Counted from the first letter of the stretch, positions 33,971 to 44,674 are shown. The stretch is DNA of 64,000 nucleotides from Rhyacophila brunnea (GCA_022495005.1 JAGYXB010001401.1:496001-560000), one strand, 5' to 3'. The notes: generated by a model from the sequence alone, not told the origin. Program-made: numbers and translations.

Positions 33971-34862
33971 CAGGGTTTCCCAAACTATGTTCCGCGCAAC
34001 GCCAGTGTTCCGCCGAACCTGAATAGGTATTCTGCGACCATTTGGAAAGGTTTTATACACGGCAACACATTTAAAAATCTTCTACTAATTTGAAGTATAA
34101 TAAATAAAACTAGAATAATTAAAGTATCTACTTCATATTAAAAGGCGAGTGATGATCAATCTCCACTGATTTTAATGACGTCAAGTATCTAGATAGGTCA
34201 TGGCTCGCACAAGAGGGGGCTGACAGGCCTCTAGCCTGGGGGCCTGGGCTTACGGGGGGGCCGGCGTGAGAGATCGACCAGCCAAGTAAGATAAACACAC
34301 ATCACAAACATGCACTAATAGTAAAAAATGTCGCCTGCGGCGCTGTTTCACTTCACGGATACTAACATTTAATAATAATATGTGGTTTTGCTATACTTAC
34401 AAATTTTGATTATTGTCAATATTTCACATGTTCATAATTGTGCATATCAACATAAAAGTGGGTGTATTAAAAATACAAAAAAATCGTTAAAAATACCCTT
34501 AATTTTACCTCGAACACCATTTGGAATATGCAACTGTAAACAATCACATTGCCTTTAACCTTAGCGATAAGTAGGGGCCCCGTTAAAAATCCTAGCCTGG
34601 GGGCTCGTTTCGGGATGTGGGGGCCATGATCTAGGTACAGGCGGAGGACCATCTTTTCTTACACCGTGCGCATGAAAAAGATGGGGTAAGTATATTGTTT
34701 TTAACTGACCGGCTGACAAGTTTTGTCAGTTTAACGACAGTTGCCAAAATTGGCAGAACGGTTAGCTGCGCTAATAAATAACCTACAAAATAAACTAAGT
34801 GTTCCGTTAAAATTTCCAGGTTTGCGAAGTGTTCCATTGCAGAAAAAGTTTGGGACACCCTG
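33971..34862. mobile_element. hAT element with perfect TSD, carrying a nested MITE
   Basis: TIRs CAGGGTTTCCCAAACT and AGTTTGGGACACCCTG; GTTTAGAT on both sides (33963-33970 and 34863-34870) is a perfect 8-bp TSD. Removing the nested CATGGC-family MITE at 34199-34628 leaves about 460 bp, so the host element is itself a non-autonomous derivative. Minus-strand frames near 34640-34858 run through the terminal repeat and are not coding. Confidence 0.9.
34199..34628. mobile_element. hAT-type MITE, CATGGCCCCCACA family, 430 bp, nested
   Basis: Ends CATGGCTCGCACAAGAGGGG and GGATGTGGGGGCCATG. The interior carries TCGACCAGCCAAGTAAGATA, GTCGCCTGCGGCGCTGTTTC, AAAATCGTTAAAAATACCCT and CTCGAACACCATTTGGAATA, collinear with 62868-63297 in the opposite orientation. 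Both copies are 430 bp. The right flank reads ATCTAGGT and the left GATAGGT preceded by ATCTA, a damaged TSD. Confidence 0.85.
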
Positions 34863-35360
34863 GTTTAGATAAAGCTCGTCGTTACTACAAAGTCGTCGTC
34901 TATGTGTTAATTTCAGCAGGGTTATTCTTACACATCACATAAAAAGGGGATAAATATTTTTTTTACCGTATTCAGACAGTTAATTATCCCGGAATATGAA
35001 CTGTCAGGCATAATATTTTTTTACTCGACCGCTCATGACCGTGTTAACTATTGTAAAGTGAGATAGTACAACAATTACATATTTAATTTGAGATTCAGCG
35101 ATGTTTAATATTAATACTGACATTGCGATACTAGTGTTACGGTCTGGTATCTACATACCTACTAAATCATAGAAAGTACATCGATTGATTGAAGCCTTAT
35201 TTTAATAATTTATTATATGTAAAATTTTAAATATAAACTAAATAATAATTGCAACCAATAGCATGCTGATTTTATAATTGGACATAATTCGTTGCACATA
35301 ATATAAAGAGTATGCTCAGCCAAGACGCAGATATTTTAATGGTTATCGGATTTTAATTTA

Positions 35361-35619
35361 CATGGACTGAAACCGTATGCGGTTTCGAACCGTGTGCTAT
35401 GGACTGAAACCGTATGCGGTTTCGAACCGTGTGCTATACTAAGCTTATCTTTTCTGGTCATGGAAATATATTTCCACAAAGTATATTATAAGCATCTGAT
35501 CGTATCCGTTTATACCATACACTTACATTTACAAATTTAGTGAAAATATATTTTCATGAACAAAAATCATAAGTTTAGTATGGCACACGGATCTAAACCG
35601 CATACAGTTTCAGTCCATG
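35361..35619. mobile_element. Foldback element with duplicated 37-bp terminal unit
   Basis: Left arm CATGGACTGAAACCGTATGC and right arm (inverse) ending GCATACAGTTTCAGTCCATG extend about 80 bases including CGTGTGCTATACTAAGCTTA and ATGGAAATATATTTCCA. At the left end the 37-bp unit from ATGGACTG to CGTGTGCT occurs twice in tandem without change (35362-35398 and 35399-35435), and once at the right end. The unit itself contains GAAACCGTATGCGGTTTC, a short palindrome. No coding capacity. Confidence 0.75.
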
Positions 35620-35711
35620 GATGGCCTCTTAGACCTATAATTCCATGTACCTACTCATATGGTAGGCTAGCACAGAACAGATAATAAATAGAATACCAAT
35701 AGGCTATATTC

Positions 35712-35985
35712 AATACGCCGCATGGTGAAGCAGGCTTTTGAATGTGTGTGTGTACTACGAAAATGAAGCACGCATTATGCACATGCAATAGTGTGTGTAA
35801 TACACTAACATTAAAGGAGCGTAAATGCATAAACCGAGAGCAGTTTTAAGTAGTCGACGTTAAACGTATTCTAGACACGTGTGTAAGTTTAACCCAGATT
35901 CATCCTTACTCGAGTCGGTAACCTGCTATCGTCTTACCCGTTGTGTATTTCAGTTCCATTATTTCTGAGTTCCCTGTAGGCTAGG
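35712..35985 (-). repeat. Unclassified dispersed repeat, copy B (inverted)
   Basis: Reverse complement of the 19915-20180 repeat: GTGTGTGTACTACGAAAATG, GTGTGTAATACACTAACATT, TTCATCCTTACTCGAG, TATTTCAGTTCCATTATTTC. Identity is about three quarters by eye. Confidence 0.65.
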
Positions 35986-36510
35986 ATAGCACAGTGACGG
36001 TCTTTAGGAAAAGTGCAGCCCTTAAGCAGACTTAAAATGACGTCCCCTTTCCTTTTTAGTTTCAAAATGTCTGAAAATTCGTTGGGTGCTTACCTACCCA
36101 CTTATCTATTTTCTTTTTTATTTTCGCACATATATTAAATATCTACTCAAAAAAATCTTTATATATACATACACACCATCTACTGAGAATTAGTGCGCTT
36201 CCATGACACCTTCTCTCAAACAAGGGTGGTTTTAGGAACGTTGAGGTCAATGGCACACTGACAGGTCATGTTACAATACAATAATGTATATTATGTTAGG
36301 ATTTTTTATGATTCGATTTTTTTAAAACTAAAATCCCGTTACTTTCTAATGAAGTGACCGCGTCGTTTGCTGTATTGAAAATTGTAAAGGCTCTAAAATT
36401 GTAATATTTATACTTATTGTTTCATTTACCGCCCTTTATAATGTGCCACCCTTATGCAACGCATGACCTGCCTATCGCCACAAAACAGAAACAGCTTGAT
36501 TATGATAATA

Positions 36511-36758
36511 TTCTTCTTCTTCGACCATGTCCGATCCTAATGGGATCATATGGGTATTCACAGAGTAGAGGTTTGTATTAACAGATTTTGTTTTTTACGA
36601 TAAATTTATGTCAGCCACTTGCTCAACGTATTAGGTCCATACCCTGACTCACACACAAATTGAAAAACAACATGTGTACTTGCCAGACCCAGGATTCGAA
36701 CCTGAGATCCACGGCGTGATACTCTAACGCTTAAGCCGCGTGGCCACCGTGGGTGTCA
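36511..36758 (-). repeat. tRNA-derived SINE, complete copy with TSD
   Basis: On the minus strand the copy starts with a tRNA-like head (CACGGTGGCCACGCGGCTTA as A-box region, AGGTTCGAATCCTGGG as B box). The body follows (CAAGTACACATGTTGTTTTT, AGCAAGTGGCTGACATAAAT, CAAACCTCTACTCTGTG) and it ends GATCGGACATGGTCGAAGAA with an AAG tail. ATGATAATA flanks both sides (36502-36510 and 36759-36767), a 9-bp TSD typical of LINE-mediated insertion. SINEs are transcribed by RNA polymerase III and copied by a partner LINE. Confidence 0.88.
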
Positions 36759-36767
36759 ATGATAATA

Positions 36768-37832
36768 TAGTAAGTATAAATATTTTTATGGGTACATATT
36801 ATTTTCATAGTTGTTATGACATACTATTTCGGTTTAATACGTTATTTTTTAATACTATAGTTATTTGCATTTCAACACATTTATACATTTAATGCAAGGG
36901 ATAAAAATGTTTTCTCTGTCTTATACATGTAGTAAAGAATGTAAATATTCTTAAAACTTTTTCTTCTTTGAAATTTTGTGCTATAAACAAAGCTTTCTCT
37001 TATTGGTAAATAAAAATTCTTTCGTAATTATTAACAAAAACAAAAAAAAAACTCATTTTTCATCGCTAAGGCTTCGCTCCCATTTTAAGACTGATCAAGT
37101 TCTTTGTCTTTCACGAAACATTGTCAGAAATGGAAAAAACTATACCGTTTCGATGAAGTAGCCAACCTTTTTGTAATATTATCCATTGATTATCATCAAC
37201 ATCATCAGCCGGCGTCGATCCACTGCTAAATGAAGGCCTTTAATAGCTTCGTCCGCTCTACTCGGCTCCTAATTCTTTTACCTGCCACGTACATCTACAG
37301 AATTTATTAGTTCGACTATGCAACGGGTTTTAGAGCGCCACTGTATGAATGCATTTGTCGAGAAAGTGACATGTCCACACTATTGTCATTTCATTTACTT
37401 AGTGACGTCTTCCTATCTGGCATCCGATGGCACTTTTACCCAGACAATAATATAATAAATTACATTCATTGATTTATTAAATCTCACGGCAACTGCATAA
37501 TAAAAGGGCCCTCATAAATGAACATATAGACATCTGAATAAGTACCCTCATATAAATTTCATTATTCTGTGAACTATAAAAATGTGGTTTAAAAATGAGC
37601 TCCGTCTATATTGCCACCACTGAGTGCAAAATTTAAATTCATGATAACTATTGTGCTAATCTGACAACGTATTTAAATAATGCCACATATATTGTTTATA
37701 ATTTTGAATGTGGTTGATAATTAATTCTACATTCATTGTAATAAGTGATTATTTTTCAAAATTGCGTTCATGGCTTTTACCTGGTCTGCTCACGTATCCA
37801 CTTTAATATTGAAATTTCTTATATACAAACAT
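36768..37832. other. AT-rich interval without recognisable gene
   Basis: At about 37190-37290 there is CATCAGCCGGCGTCGATCCA followed by CTGCTAAATGAAGGCC, a phrase I recognise from insect LINE/RT tails (minus-strand sense), but too short to call. Nothing else. Confidence 0.3.
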
Positions 37833-38003
37833 CATGGGCCACACTTTCTGAAGAGGGCCCCCATGCTAAGATATTTGGTAGGCCCTCCTACCTATCGCTA
37901 AGGTTAAAGACAGTGTGACACTCTATAGTAGAATTTTTCAAATGGTGTTCGAGGTAAAATTAAGGGTGCGTTATTTTTAGCGATGTATTGTATTTTTAAT
38001 ATA

Positions 38004-38390
38004 TCCTCTTGAACATACATAATTTTGAAAAACACTTCTGAGAAAATATATTATAACCAATAGAAAAAAATCTTTTTTGAAAAAAGTAAGACACCAGACA
38101 GGAATCGAACCTGCATCTCCTGGGCTTACGCCCCAATCCACGCATTATCCACTATGCTACGAGGTGACATACGAATGACGACAAACTTTAACTATTGGCC
38201 TTTTAATACCTGCTCATCAGCGTTCTTCCAAATTACTTAATTTTTTCAAAAAAGAATATTTCTGTTGGTTATAATATATTTTCTCAGAAGTGTTTTTAAA
38301 AATTATGTATATTCGATAATTAGAATGGTACATTCTTAAATCTTTGAATTATTCGTTGACTAAATGAAATAGTTAATTAAAAACATCCTA
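38004..38390 (-). mobile_element. TIR element carrying a tRNA-like segment, copy 2 (best preserved)
   Basis: Arms of about 75 bases: GAACATACATAATTTTGAAA, ACACTTCTGAGAAAATATAT, TATAACCAATAGAAA and TCTTTTTTGAAAAAAGTAA on the left are matched inversely at 38234-38312. Between them a tRNA-like segment sits against the left arm on the minus strand. The stretch TTTAACTATTGGCCTTTTAA is shared, inverted, with copy 1. About 75 further bases right of the right arm are also shared with copy 1. It interrupts a hAT-type MITE, so it is mobile or was. No coding capacity. Confidence 0.8.
38090..38167 (-). ncRNA. tRNA-like segment with pol III A and B boxes
   Basis: Minus-strand read: D-arm region TAGCATAGTGGATAATGC (A-box-like), an anticodon-arm-like hairpin TGGGGCGTAAGCCCA with a 7-base loop, and T-arm GCAGGTTCGATTCCTGT with a good B box. 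A cloverleaf can be drawn, but the acceptor stem pairs at only about five of seven positions and U33 is replaced by C, so it is a derived tRNA-like sequence rather than a working tRNA gene. Confidence 0.65.
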
Positions 38391-38529
38391 TTGAATTATG
38401 GAGTTGTCGAGTAAAATTTCATTGTCGAAGTACAATAGCGAATTAAAATAAAATATTCGAACAAAATTGTGATGTGACGCCGGGCCACCAGGCTAGAGCT
38501 CTGTCACCCCTACCCTTGTGGTGGCCATG

Positions 38530-39313
38530 ACCAACGTACTATTTAAGTAACAACGATAAATATACGTAGCTGTTAGTCAATAAAGCTCATAACATATTAT
38601 AACGTCTCTGAAGAGCTTTAGTGCGATCCATTTATAAAGCTTTAACGGTGGCAACGTAACATTAAAAAATACCTGTTTTTTTCAATATAGAAGATACATT
38701 AAAGGCTTTATGGGCGCTGTAATTTTGGCACTCTTTAAAAGTAAGCCCAGAATAAAGTTTTAATTACTAAAATTTTATCACCAATATAAAACCGAAGTGG
38801 AATACATTCACGGTTGTAAAAATACAGTTAAATCACAATGTACAATATGACATTATGATGATGGCTTTCCATTAACCAAAGACAGATTAAAGTAAAAGTT
38901 ATTCTTGTTATTCAATTCGTGTTTATTTTTTTATTTTAGTGTATGATTTATACACAGGTTTTATGACGACTTTATTACCTGAGTACAATAAATTTTAAGT
39001 GTATATCTTAATTTATTTAAGTACCATGGCAAATGCGAACTTTCTTTAAAATTATTTCGAATCGAAAGCTTTGTCAATATTTTATATTATTCGATTAGAG
39101 CTTATTTTTATTATATTAATAAATTAACAACAATCTAAACTCAAGTAGAATATATGGATAGGTAAATACTATTGTTTACAATCTTGAGATTCTGATTGAT
39201 ATATTGAACCCTATATCTCGGGATAATAAATATGTTTTTATCAAAAATAGCGTCGAAGGACAACGGAAGTAAACCACACATCGTGTAACCCGACAAAACA
39301 ATTATAGTCCTAT
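38530..39313. other. AT-rich interval without recognisable gene
   Basis: No transposon ends. A 76-codon minus-strand frame (39371-39141) begins inside the MITE at 39314 and is not convincing. Confidence 0.4.
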
Positions 39314-39545
39314 TAATACTATCGACTGAAGGTACTTGATGGAATTCGAATTTAAATTCTAATGGATTCAAGCTCTGTACTATTCCATTTAAGTCGTTTT
39401 TTAAGACCCGGGGTTCGCCTTTCGGCGTCTTCAGGCACCGTGTACACTCACCCTGAGTATGCCGAAAGGCGAAAATCGGGTAGCAAAAAACTACTTAAAT
39501 GGAATAGTACAGAGCTTGGATCCATTAGAATTATAGTACTGTTAA
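39314..39545. mobile_element. Foldback MITE with GC-rich hairpin centre
   Basis: Arms CTAATGGATTCAAGCTCTGT, ACTATTCCATTTAAGT and their inverse ACTTAAATGGAATAGTACAG, AGCTTGGATCCATTAG enclose a centre in which TTCGCCTTTCGGC is matched by GCCGAAAGGCGAA. The left flank (AATACTATCGACTGAAGGTA, CTTGATGGAATTCGAATTTA) is shared with the copy at 9977-10092. No coding capacity. Confidence 0.7.
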
Positions 39546-39589
39546 ACTTTTTATGATAATTAATAAATACATTTTGTTTCCACTTTCAA

Positions 39590-39688
39590 TACCGAATATA
39601 TCGGTATTGTCTGATTTTCAAAACCGGTATTTCAGTATCGAAAAATTCTAGGATACCGGTTTTGAAATACAGGTATTGCAATCCCTAG
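39590..39688. mobile_element. hAT-like terminal fragment, ATTGCAATCCCTA end
   Basis: Repeated ACCGGTATT/AATACCGG words ending ATTGCAATCCCTA resemble a hAT-type end beginning TAGGGATTGCAATACC. No matching left end was found, so this is a solo end. Confidence 0.4.
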
Positions 39689-40307
39689 GTACTTGTTACG
39701 TGTATGTAAACCATATAGAATTGAAACGTACATGGAAAAGAAGAATTTATATATTTTTCATGTAATATTTCTAGAAACAGCCTGTATATATTGGAATTTA
39801 AGCGCATTTAAATAATTCCGATTTTTCACATAAATCAACGGCGAAATTTATTTCTTTGACCTTCGTATACTATATTTTTGATATTAAATTCAATATAATC
39901 TGGTATTATACTAAAATCATCCTAAAAAATACATCAATTATCGAATAACTAGCCCACGCGAAATCAACAAACATTAGAGACCTATTTAAATACACAAAAT
40001 GACAAAAAAGACTGAAAAAGATCATTTATATAAAAAACACGATAAATTAAAATTAAGTCCAATAAGCAGGAGAGTAAACTCCCACGATCTGACCATAACT
40101 GAAAACCGTTTCCATATAGACCGCTAATTTTACGTTATTTTTAAGTAAATCTTAATATATTGATGTATACTATTTTATCTCTTTAAATTTATCATAATAA
40201 TATATTTGACATACCTATATATTCGTATATATCTAAAAACAATAAAATATTTGAACGATACCTATTTACAATATATGTTAAAAAAAAATTAAAGGTGATT
40301 CTGATTA

Positions 40308-40743
40308 AATTTGAATACGTGTATTAATTAAGGCGCTAAGTACCAAAAACATAAAAACTGACTTTTTATAGAAAAATATTTTACATACCAACGCCAATAA
40401 CTTCAACTATAGTCTAAGTGCCTCAAGCAAGTCAAAAAAATACAGCAAAATAATAAAACCTGTCGACGTTGTAAGTCCGTTGGCGTGTTTTATTTATAAT
40501 GGTGTAAGTAGCACTGTATTGGTCAACGGCATTCAATATAAAATAGCTGACAATGGCGTGTTGACACTTGCGAGTTCTTAATACCTAAAATTATAGAAGC
40601 TGCCGTGATTGATTCACACTGTAAAACGACATTTTACAAAAGGTCTGCTTCATGAAATTTTACTGCAATGACCGGTATTTTGTAACTACAGGCAATATTA
40701 CTTTTTGGTACTTAGAGCCTTATTTAATACACGTATTCAATTT
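40308..40743. mobile_element. TIR element, about 435 bp
   Basis: Left arm AAATTTGAATACGTGTATTA, ATTAAGGCGCTAAGTACCAA and right arm (inverse) TTGGTACTTAGAGCCTTATT, TAATACACGTATTCAATTTT pair over about 42 bases with few mismatches. The interior includes TAAGTCCGTTGGCGTGTTTT and has no coding frame. TSD unclear. Confidence 0.65.
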
Positions 40744-40828
40744 TATCGATGTGAATTTTAGAAATAAATTTTGATCTTAATCTATTCTCCAAAAATCCAT
40801 CTATTGATATATTAAATACTCAATCATT

Positions 40829-41079
40829 TTTTTTCGACCATGTCCGATCCTAATAGGATCATATGTGTCTCCACAGAGTAGAGGTTTGTATTAACAGATT
40901 TTGTTTTTTACGAGAAATGGATGTCAGCCACTTGCTCAACCTATTAAGTCCATACCCATACCCTGGCTCACACACAGATTGAAAAACAATATGTGTAGGT
41001 ACTTGCCAGACACAGGATTCGAGCCTGAGACCCACGGCGTGATAGTCCAACGCTTAAGCCACGCGGATTAAATCGTGGG
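40829..41079 (-). repeat. tRNA-derived SINE copy
   Basis: Same family as 36511-36758: TTCGACCATGTCCGATCCTA at the left (3' end), GTAGAGGTTTGTATTAACAG, ATGTCAGCCACTTGCTCAAC, then the tRNA-like head (CAGGATTCGAGCCTGAGACC, AACGCTTAAGCCACGCGG). AATCATT on both sides is a possible short TSD. Confidence 0.82.
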
Positions 41080-41648
41080 ATTAAATCATTACAGTAAATT
41101 AACTTTTTATTGTATACTCAATCGGTCTTTTATTTATTTTATAATTATGTTATATATTATATATTAAATTACGTTTCCCCGAAAATAATCATATTGGACT
41201 TAAGATAGGTCCCAAGTATAGATATAATAAAATACTGTGATTTTATTTTGATGTAGGTGTAACGATACAAAAAATATATTCCAAATAATTTGCTATTTTC
41301 TATTTGTATCACATTATCAGCTAGCGAAGTATTTATAGGAAATTCAAGTATCTGAATTATTCCAATAAAATATACATCTTGCATCGTTAGTTGGATGGCA
41401 TAACATAGTTATAAAAATTCTAACGAAATCGTTAGTTTAATGATCTAATAAATATTTTATAATAAATATTATAATGTTCACTCATAAACGTCCGAATAGG
41501 CAGTAATTAAGTACTTAGCTATATCATATATTATGACATAATAAATTACAATACTCGTTGGATAGTCTAATAATTGACCACTATAAAAGATACATGTGGA
41601 AGATATGACTATTCTATCCCATTAATTTCTGTATTGTTCCGTTGGGTC

Positions 41649-42373
41649 TAGGGAATCTAATCCCGAGCCAAAATTCTGATCCCGGGATTTCGGAATTATA
41701 ATTTGACAAATTCCGTCTTTCACAATTTCTCCAAAAATCCCGGGATTGGCATTTTTTTCCATTGTTAATATAACATTTTTATATTTACAAATAACATTGA
41801 TAAAATCGGTCAAAAATAAATCTAGTATAATTTATACTATTTAAGACATTTATTGTTAATATTGTATACTACGTTCAATCTTTGGAAATACATAAGTTTA
41901 ATGGAGTAAATAATATTGTAATATAAATAATAATGTGAATTTAATATGAGATTGCTGTTTCTGATAGTAAAGACTTAATGAATGGGTTAGCGAGATTTAA
42001 AATAGTAAAGCAAATCATGGTGTACTTATGGCCTTTCCGCTTCATAAATCTAATTAGTCAGCCAAATGTGAAACTGCCGTAAAACGTATGAGATCATGGT
42101 GGAATTACTTTGTTAATAGTGCGAAGCATTGTTTTTTCCAATCTTTCTCATTTTTATTAATTTATGTGAAAAAATAAAATGAATCGGCAACTTACACATG
42201 GGTATAAATCAAACTTCATTCAAACTCAGTTTATTTCTAATGTAGTTATTTGTTATTAAAAGTATTTTTTCTGTTATATTTTTGTTTTATTTTATTTTAC
42301 ATAAATATTAATAAAAAATCCCGGGATTCATAGGTATCTAAAATAGCCCGAGATCCCGGGATTGGAATCCCTA
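41649..42373. mobile_element. hAT element, non-autonomous, TAGGGAATC ends
   Basis: Ends TAGGGAATCTAATCCCGAG and CCCGGGATTGGAATCCCTA; ATCCCGGGATT words recur subterminally at both ends (about 41680-41750 and 42317-42360). Flanks GTTGGGTC and GCTGGGTC agree at seven of eight positions. The interior is AT-rich without transposase. Confidence 0.82.
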
Positions 42374-42381
42374 GCTGGGTC

Positions 42382-43004
42382 ATTATGATAATAAAGCTTT
42401 ATTTTCTTCATCTGGGTTATACCATGGTGGATATGTATCAATAGCGTAGATTCTGTATTAAATAATAATTAAACTCTCATTGCATACCCTATCAGAGGTC
42501 AGCCAGCATCTGCTACGTTAATATTTCCTTTGATAACGAAGGGAATGCTGTACCTTTGTCCTCTCGTAATATACCTAGTCGAAATACTGTGATGACTGTC
42601 ACTGACTTGGGTATCATCCGGAATTTCGGTATCCTGAGATTGCAAACAATAAAACTACTAACATTGACCTGCATATGATATAGCTTTTACTACTATGCAA
42701 TAAGTTTCTTTCGCCATCGTACAGTAAATGTCAAAATAGTAATTTGTAATCTCGTATTATTTTATGAAACAATCGACTGGGCGGATGTATGATTTAATAT
42801 ATACATCGATGCATGGGCGGGTTTGGTATCATGCTACAGGTCTCCGATAACTATAAAATAAAGTTATCATTTTATATTACAAAAATAAACAATATTATAC
42901 GTCATGTGATACTAGATTGAAATCCATAAGATTGTGTATTTGTTATTTCAAATACAATTAAATGTAGTAATAGTTACTTGAATAATCATAAACCATTTCT
43001 TTTA
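42382..43004. other. AT-rich interval without recognisable gene
   Basis: No supported feature. Confidence 0.4.
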
Positions 43005-43008
43005 TTAA

Positions 43009-44399
43009 GGGGGGACATGCTCGTCGAAGGTCAAAATTGAGTTTTTATTGTATTTTCAAACCATGATCCTGGACACTCCTTAAACGTTGTAGATAATCTA
43101 TTTATATAATTTTGAAGCCTTATTATCCTTTATAGTTATTTTAAACATTTGATGACTGCATAAAGTATTTTTGTTACATAAAATAGTATTCTTTTAAACC
43201 TCTCGCTCTAATGTTTTAGAATATAGTCATATTTCGGTACATAACTGTGCAGTGGTGTTAAGATTTTTTACATTTATTAATTTTTAAACGCATTTATAAA
43301 ACCATTAGTATAATTTATTGCGAGATAATTTTTGTAAAATATTCACGATAAAAATTATATTGATAATCTCTGTGATCCCAAATTTGACAAGAATTAGGCA
43401 TTTTATTATTCAAAAAATCGGCAAGATTAACACATTTGAAGATGATTCTAAAGATATTTATTATAAGCTATGTCTTTGACCATTCAAGTGTGATAAACAT
43501 CTTATGAATAATGATTGCTTTATAATAATTATTGACCTAAGAATAAGGTAGTGTTTTTTTGAAATACGCCATTTCTTTTGGCATTCCCCAGTGGTTAAGC
43601 TACAACATACGGCCGTAGCCATAAATTGACAAACTATAATTAAAGTAGGGAGTAAAATTATGTTAACGCGCGTGTTTGAACATGTACCTAACCGAATTTT
43701 TTTTATTTTTTTTTTAAACGGTACATGTTCAAACACGCGCGTCAATATCATTTTACTCCCTACTTCAATTATAGTTTGTCAATTTATGGCTACGGCCGTA
43801 TGTTGTAGCTTAACCACTGGGGAATGACAAAAGAAATAGCGTATTTCAAAAAAACACTACCTTATTCTTAGGTCAATAATTATTATAAAGCAATCATTAT
43901 TCATAAGATGTTTATCACACTTGAATGGTCAAGGACATAGCTTATAATAAATACCTTTAGAATCATCTTCAAATGTGTTAATCTTGCCGATTTTTTGAAT
44001 AATAAAATGCCTAATTCTTGTCAAATTTGGGATCACAGAGATTATCAATATAATTTTTTATCGTGAATATTTTACAAAAATTATCTCGTAATAAATTATG
44101 CTATGGTTTTATAAATGCGTTTAAAAATTAATAAATGTAAAAAATCTTAACACCACTGCACAGTTATGTACCAAAATATGACTATATTCTAAAACATTAG
44201 AGCGAGAGGTATAAAAGAATACTATTTTATGTAACAAAAATACTTTATGCAGTCATCAAATGTTTAAAATAACTATAAAGGATAATAAGGCTTCAAAATT
44301 ATATAAATAGATTATCTACAACGTTTAAGGAGTGTCCAGGATCATGGTTTGAAAATACAATAAAAACTCAATTTTGACCTTCGACGAGCATGTCCCCCC
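43009..44399. mobile_element. 1.39-kb near-perfect palindrome: inverted dimer of TTAA-family element
   Basis: TTAA at 43005-43008 and 44400-44403 brackets two arms of about 675-690 bases that are reverse complements with only about a dozen differences by eye. The arms begin GGGGGGACATGCTCGTCGAA and meet at a short asymmetric centre near 43695-43725 (CTAACCGAATTTTTTTT...). Each arm corresponds to most of the body of the single element at 21424-22234, which has arms of only about 105 bases. No transposase frame exists. The open frames that cross the centre are products of the symmetry. Confidence 0.88.
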
Positions 44400-44458
44400 T
44401 TAAACGAATAATTCCCAAGATTTTGACAGTGTAACATTCCATATATTGAACATACATA

Positions 44459-44674
44459 ACTTGAAAATAACGCAATTTGATAAGCATTTCATGTAGGAAG
44501 TTTAAATTGTCCCAATTAGATATGAGGCTCATATCATAATCGGTTCATATACAGTGGCGCGATACCAGTAGTTATACGGGTTCAAATCCCGTCGAGCATC
44601 GTATTTATTTTTTCAAATATGATTTTTTCTAGTGGGTACCTATATATCTGAGGTGTTTTTAAGTTATGTATGTT
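44459..44674 (+). mobile_element. TIR element carrying a tRNA-like segment, copy 3
   Basis: TGAACATACATAACTTGAAA at the left and TTTTTAAGTTATGTATGTTC at the right are inverse. Between them GTGGCGCGATACCAGTAGTT and ATACGGGTTCAAATCCCGTC (B box) form a tRNA-like segment next to the right arm, followed by CGAGCATCGTATTTATTT. More diverged than copies 1 and 2, and the arms are recognisable for only about 25 bases. Confidence 0.65.

Larger units (their letters stand above)
37833..38529. mobile_element. hAT-type MITE, CATGGCCCCCACA family, split by another element
   Basis: Left piece (37833-38003) opens CATGGGCCACACTTTCTGAA and includes CTACCTATCGCTAAGGTTAA and CAAATGGTGTTCGAGGTAAA. The right piece (about 38391-38529) resumes GAATTATGGAGTTGTCGAGT and ends GCTAGAGCTCTGTCACCCC and TTGTGGTGGCCATG. 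Flanks ACAAACAT and ACCAACGT agree at six of eight positions. The interruption is the tRNA-carrying TIR element. Confidence 0.75.

Noticed and set aside
34631..34858. 75-codon minus-strand protein
   Set aside because: It reads through the terminal repeat of a hAT element and has no motif.
35362..35435. CRISPR-like repeats
   Set aside because: Two immediately adjacent 37-bp units without spacers, in a eukaryotic foldback element.
38090..38167. Working tRNA gene
   Set aside because: Acceptor stem mismatches, loss of U33 and placement between transposon arms indicate a tRNA-derived sequence.
43461..43751. 96-codon minus-strand frame similar to one at 49179-49385 (shared CQFMATAVC / TTGECQKKW)
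   Set aside because: The similarity follows from both being copies of the same TTAA-family DNA, and the frame crosses the palindrome centre. No sign of protein-level selection.
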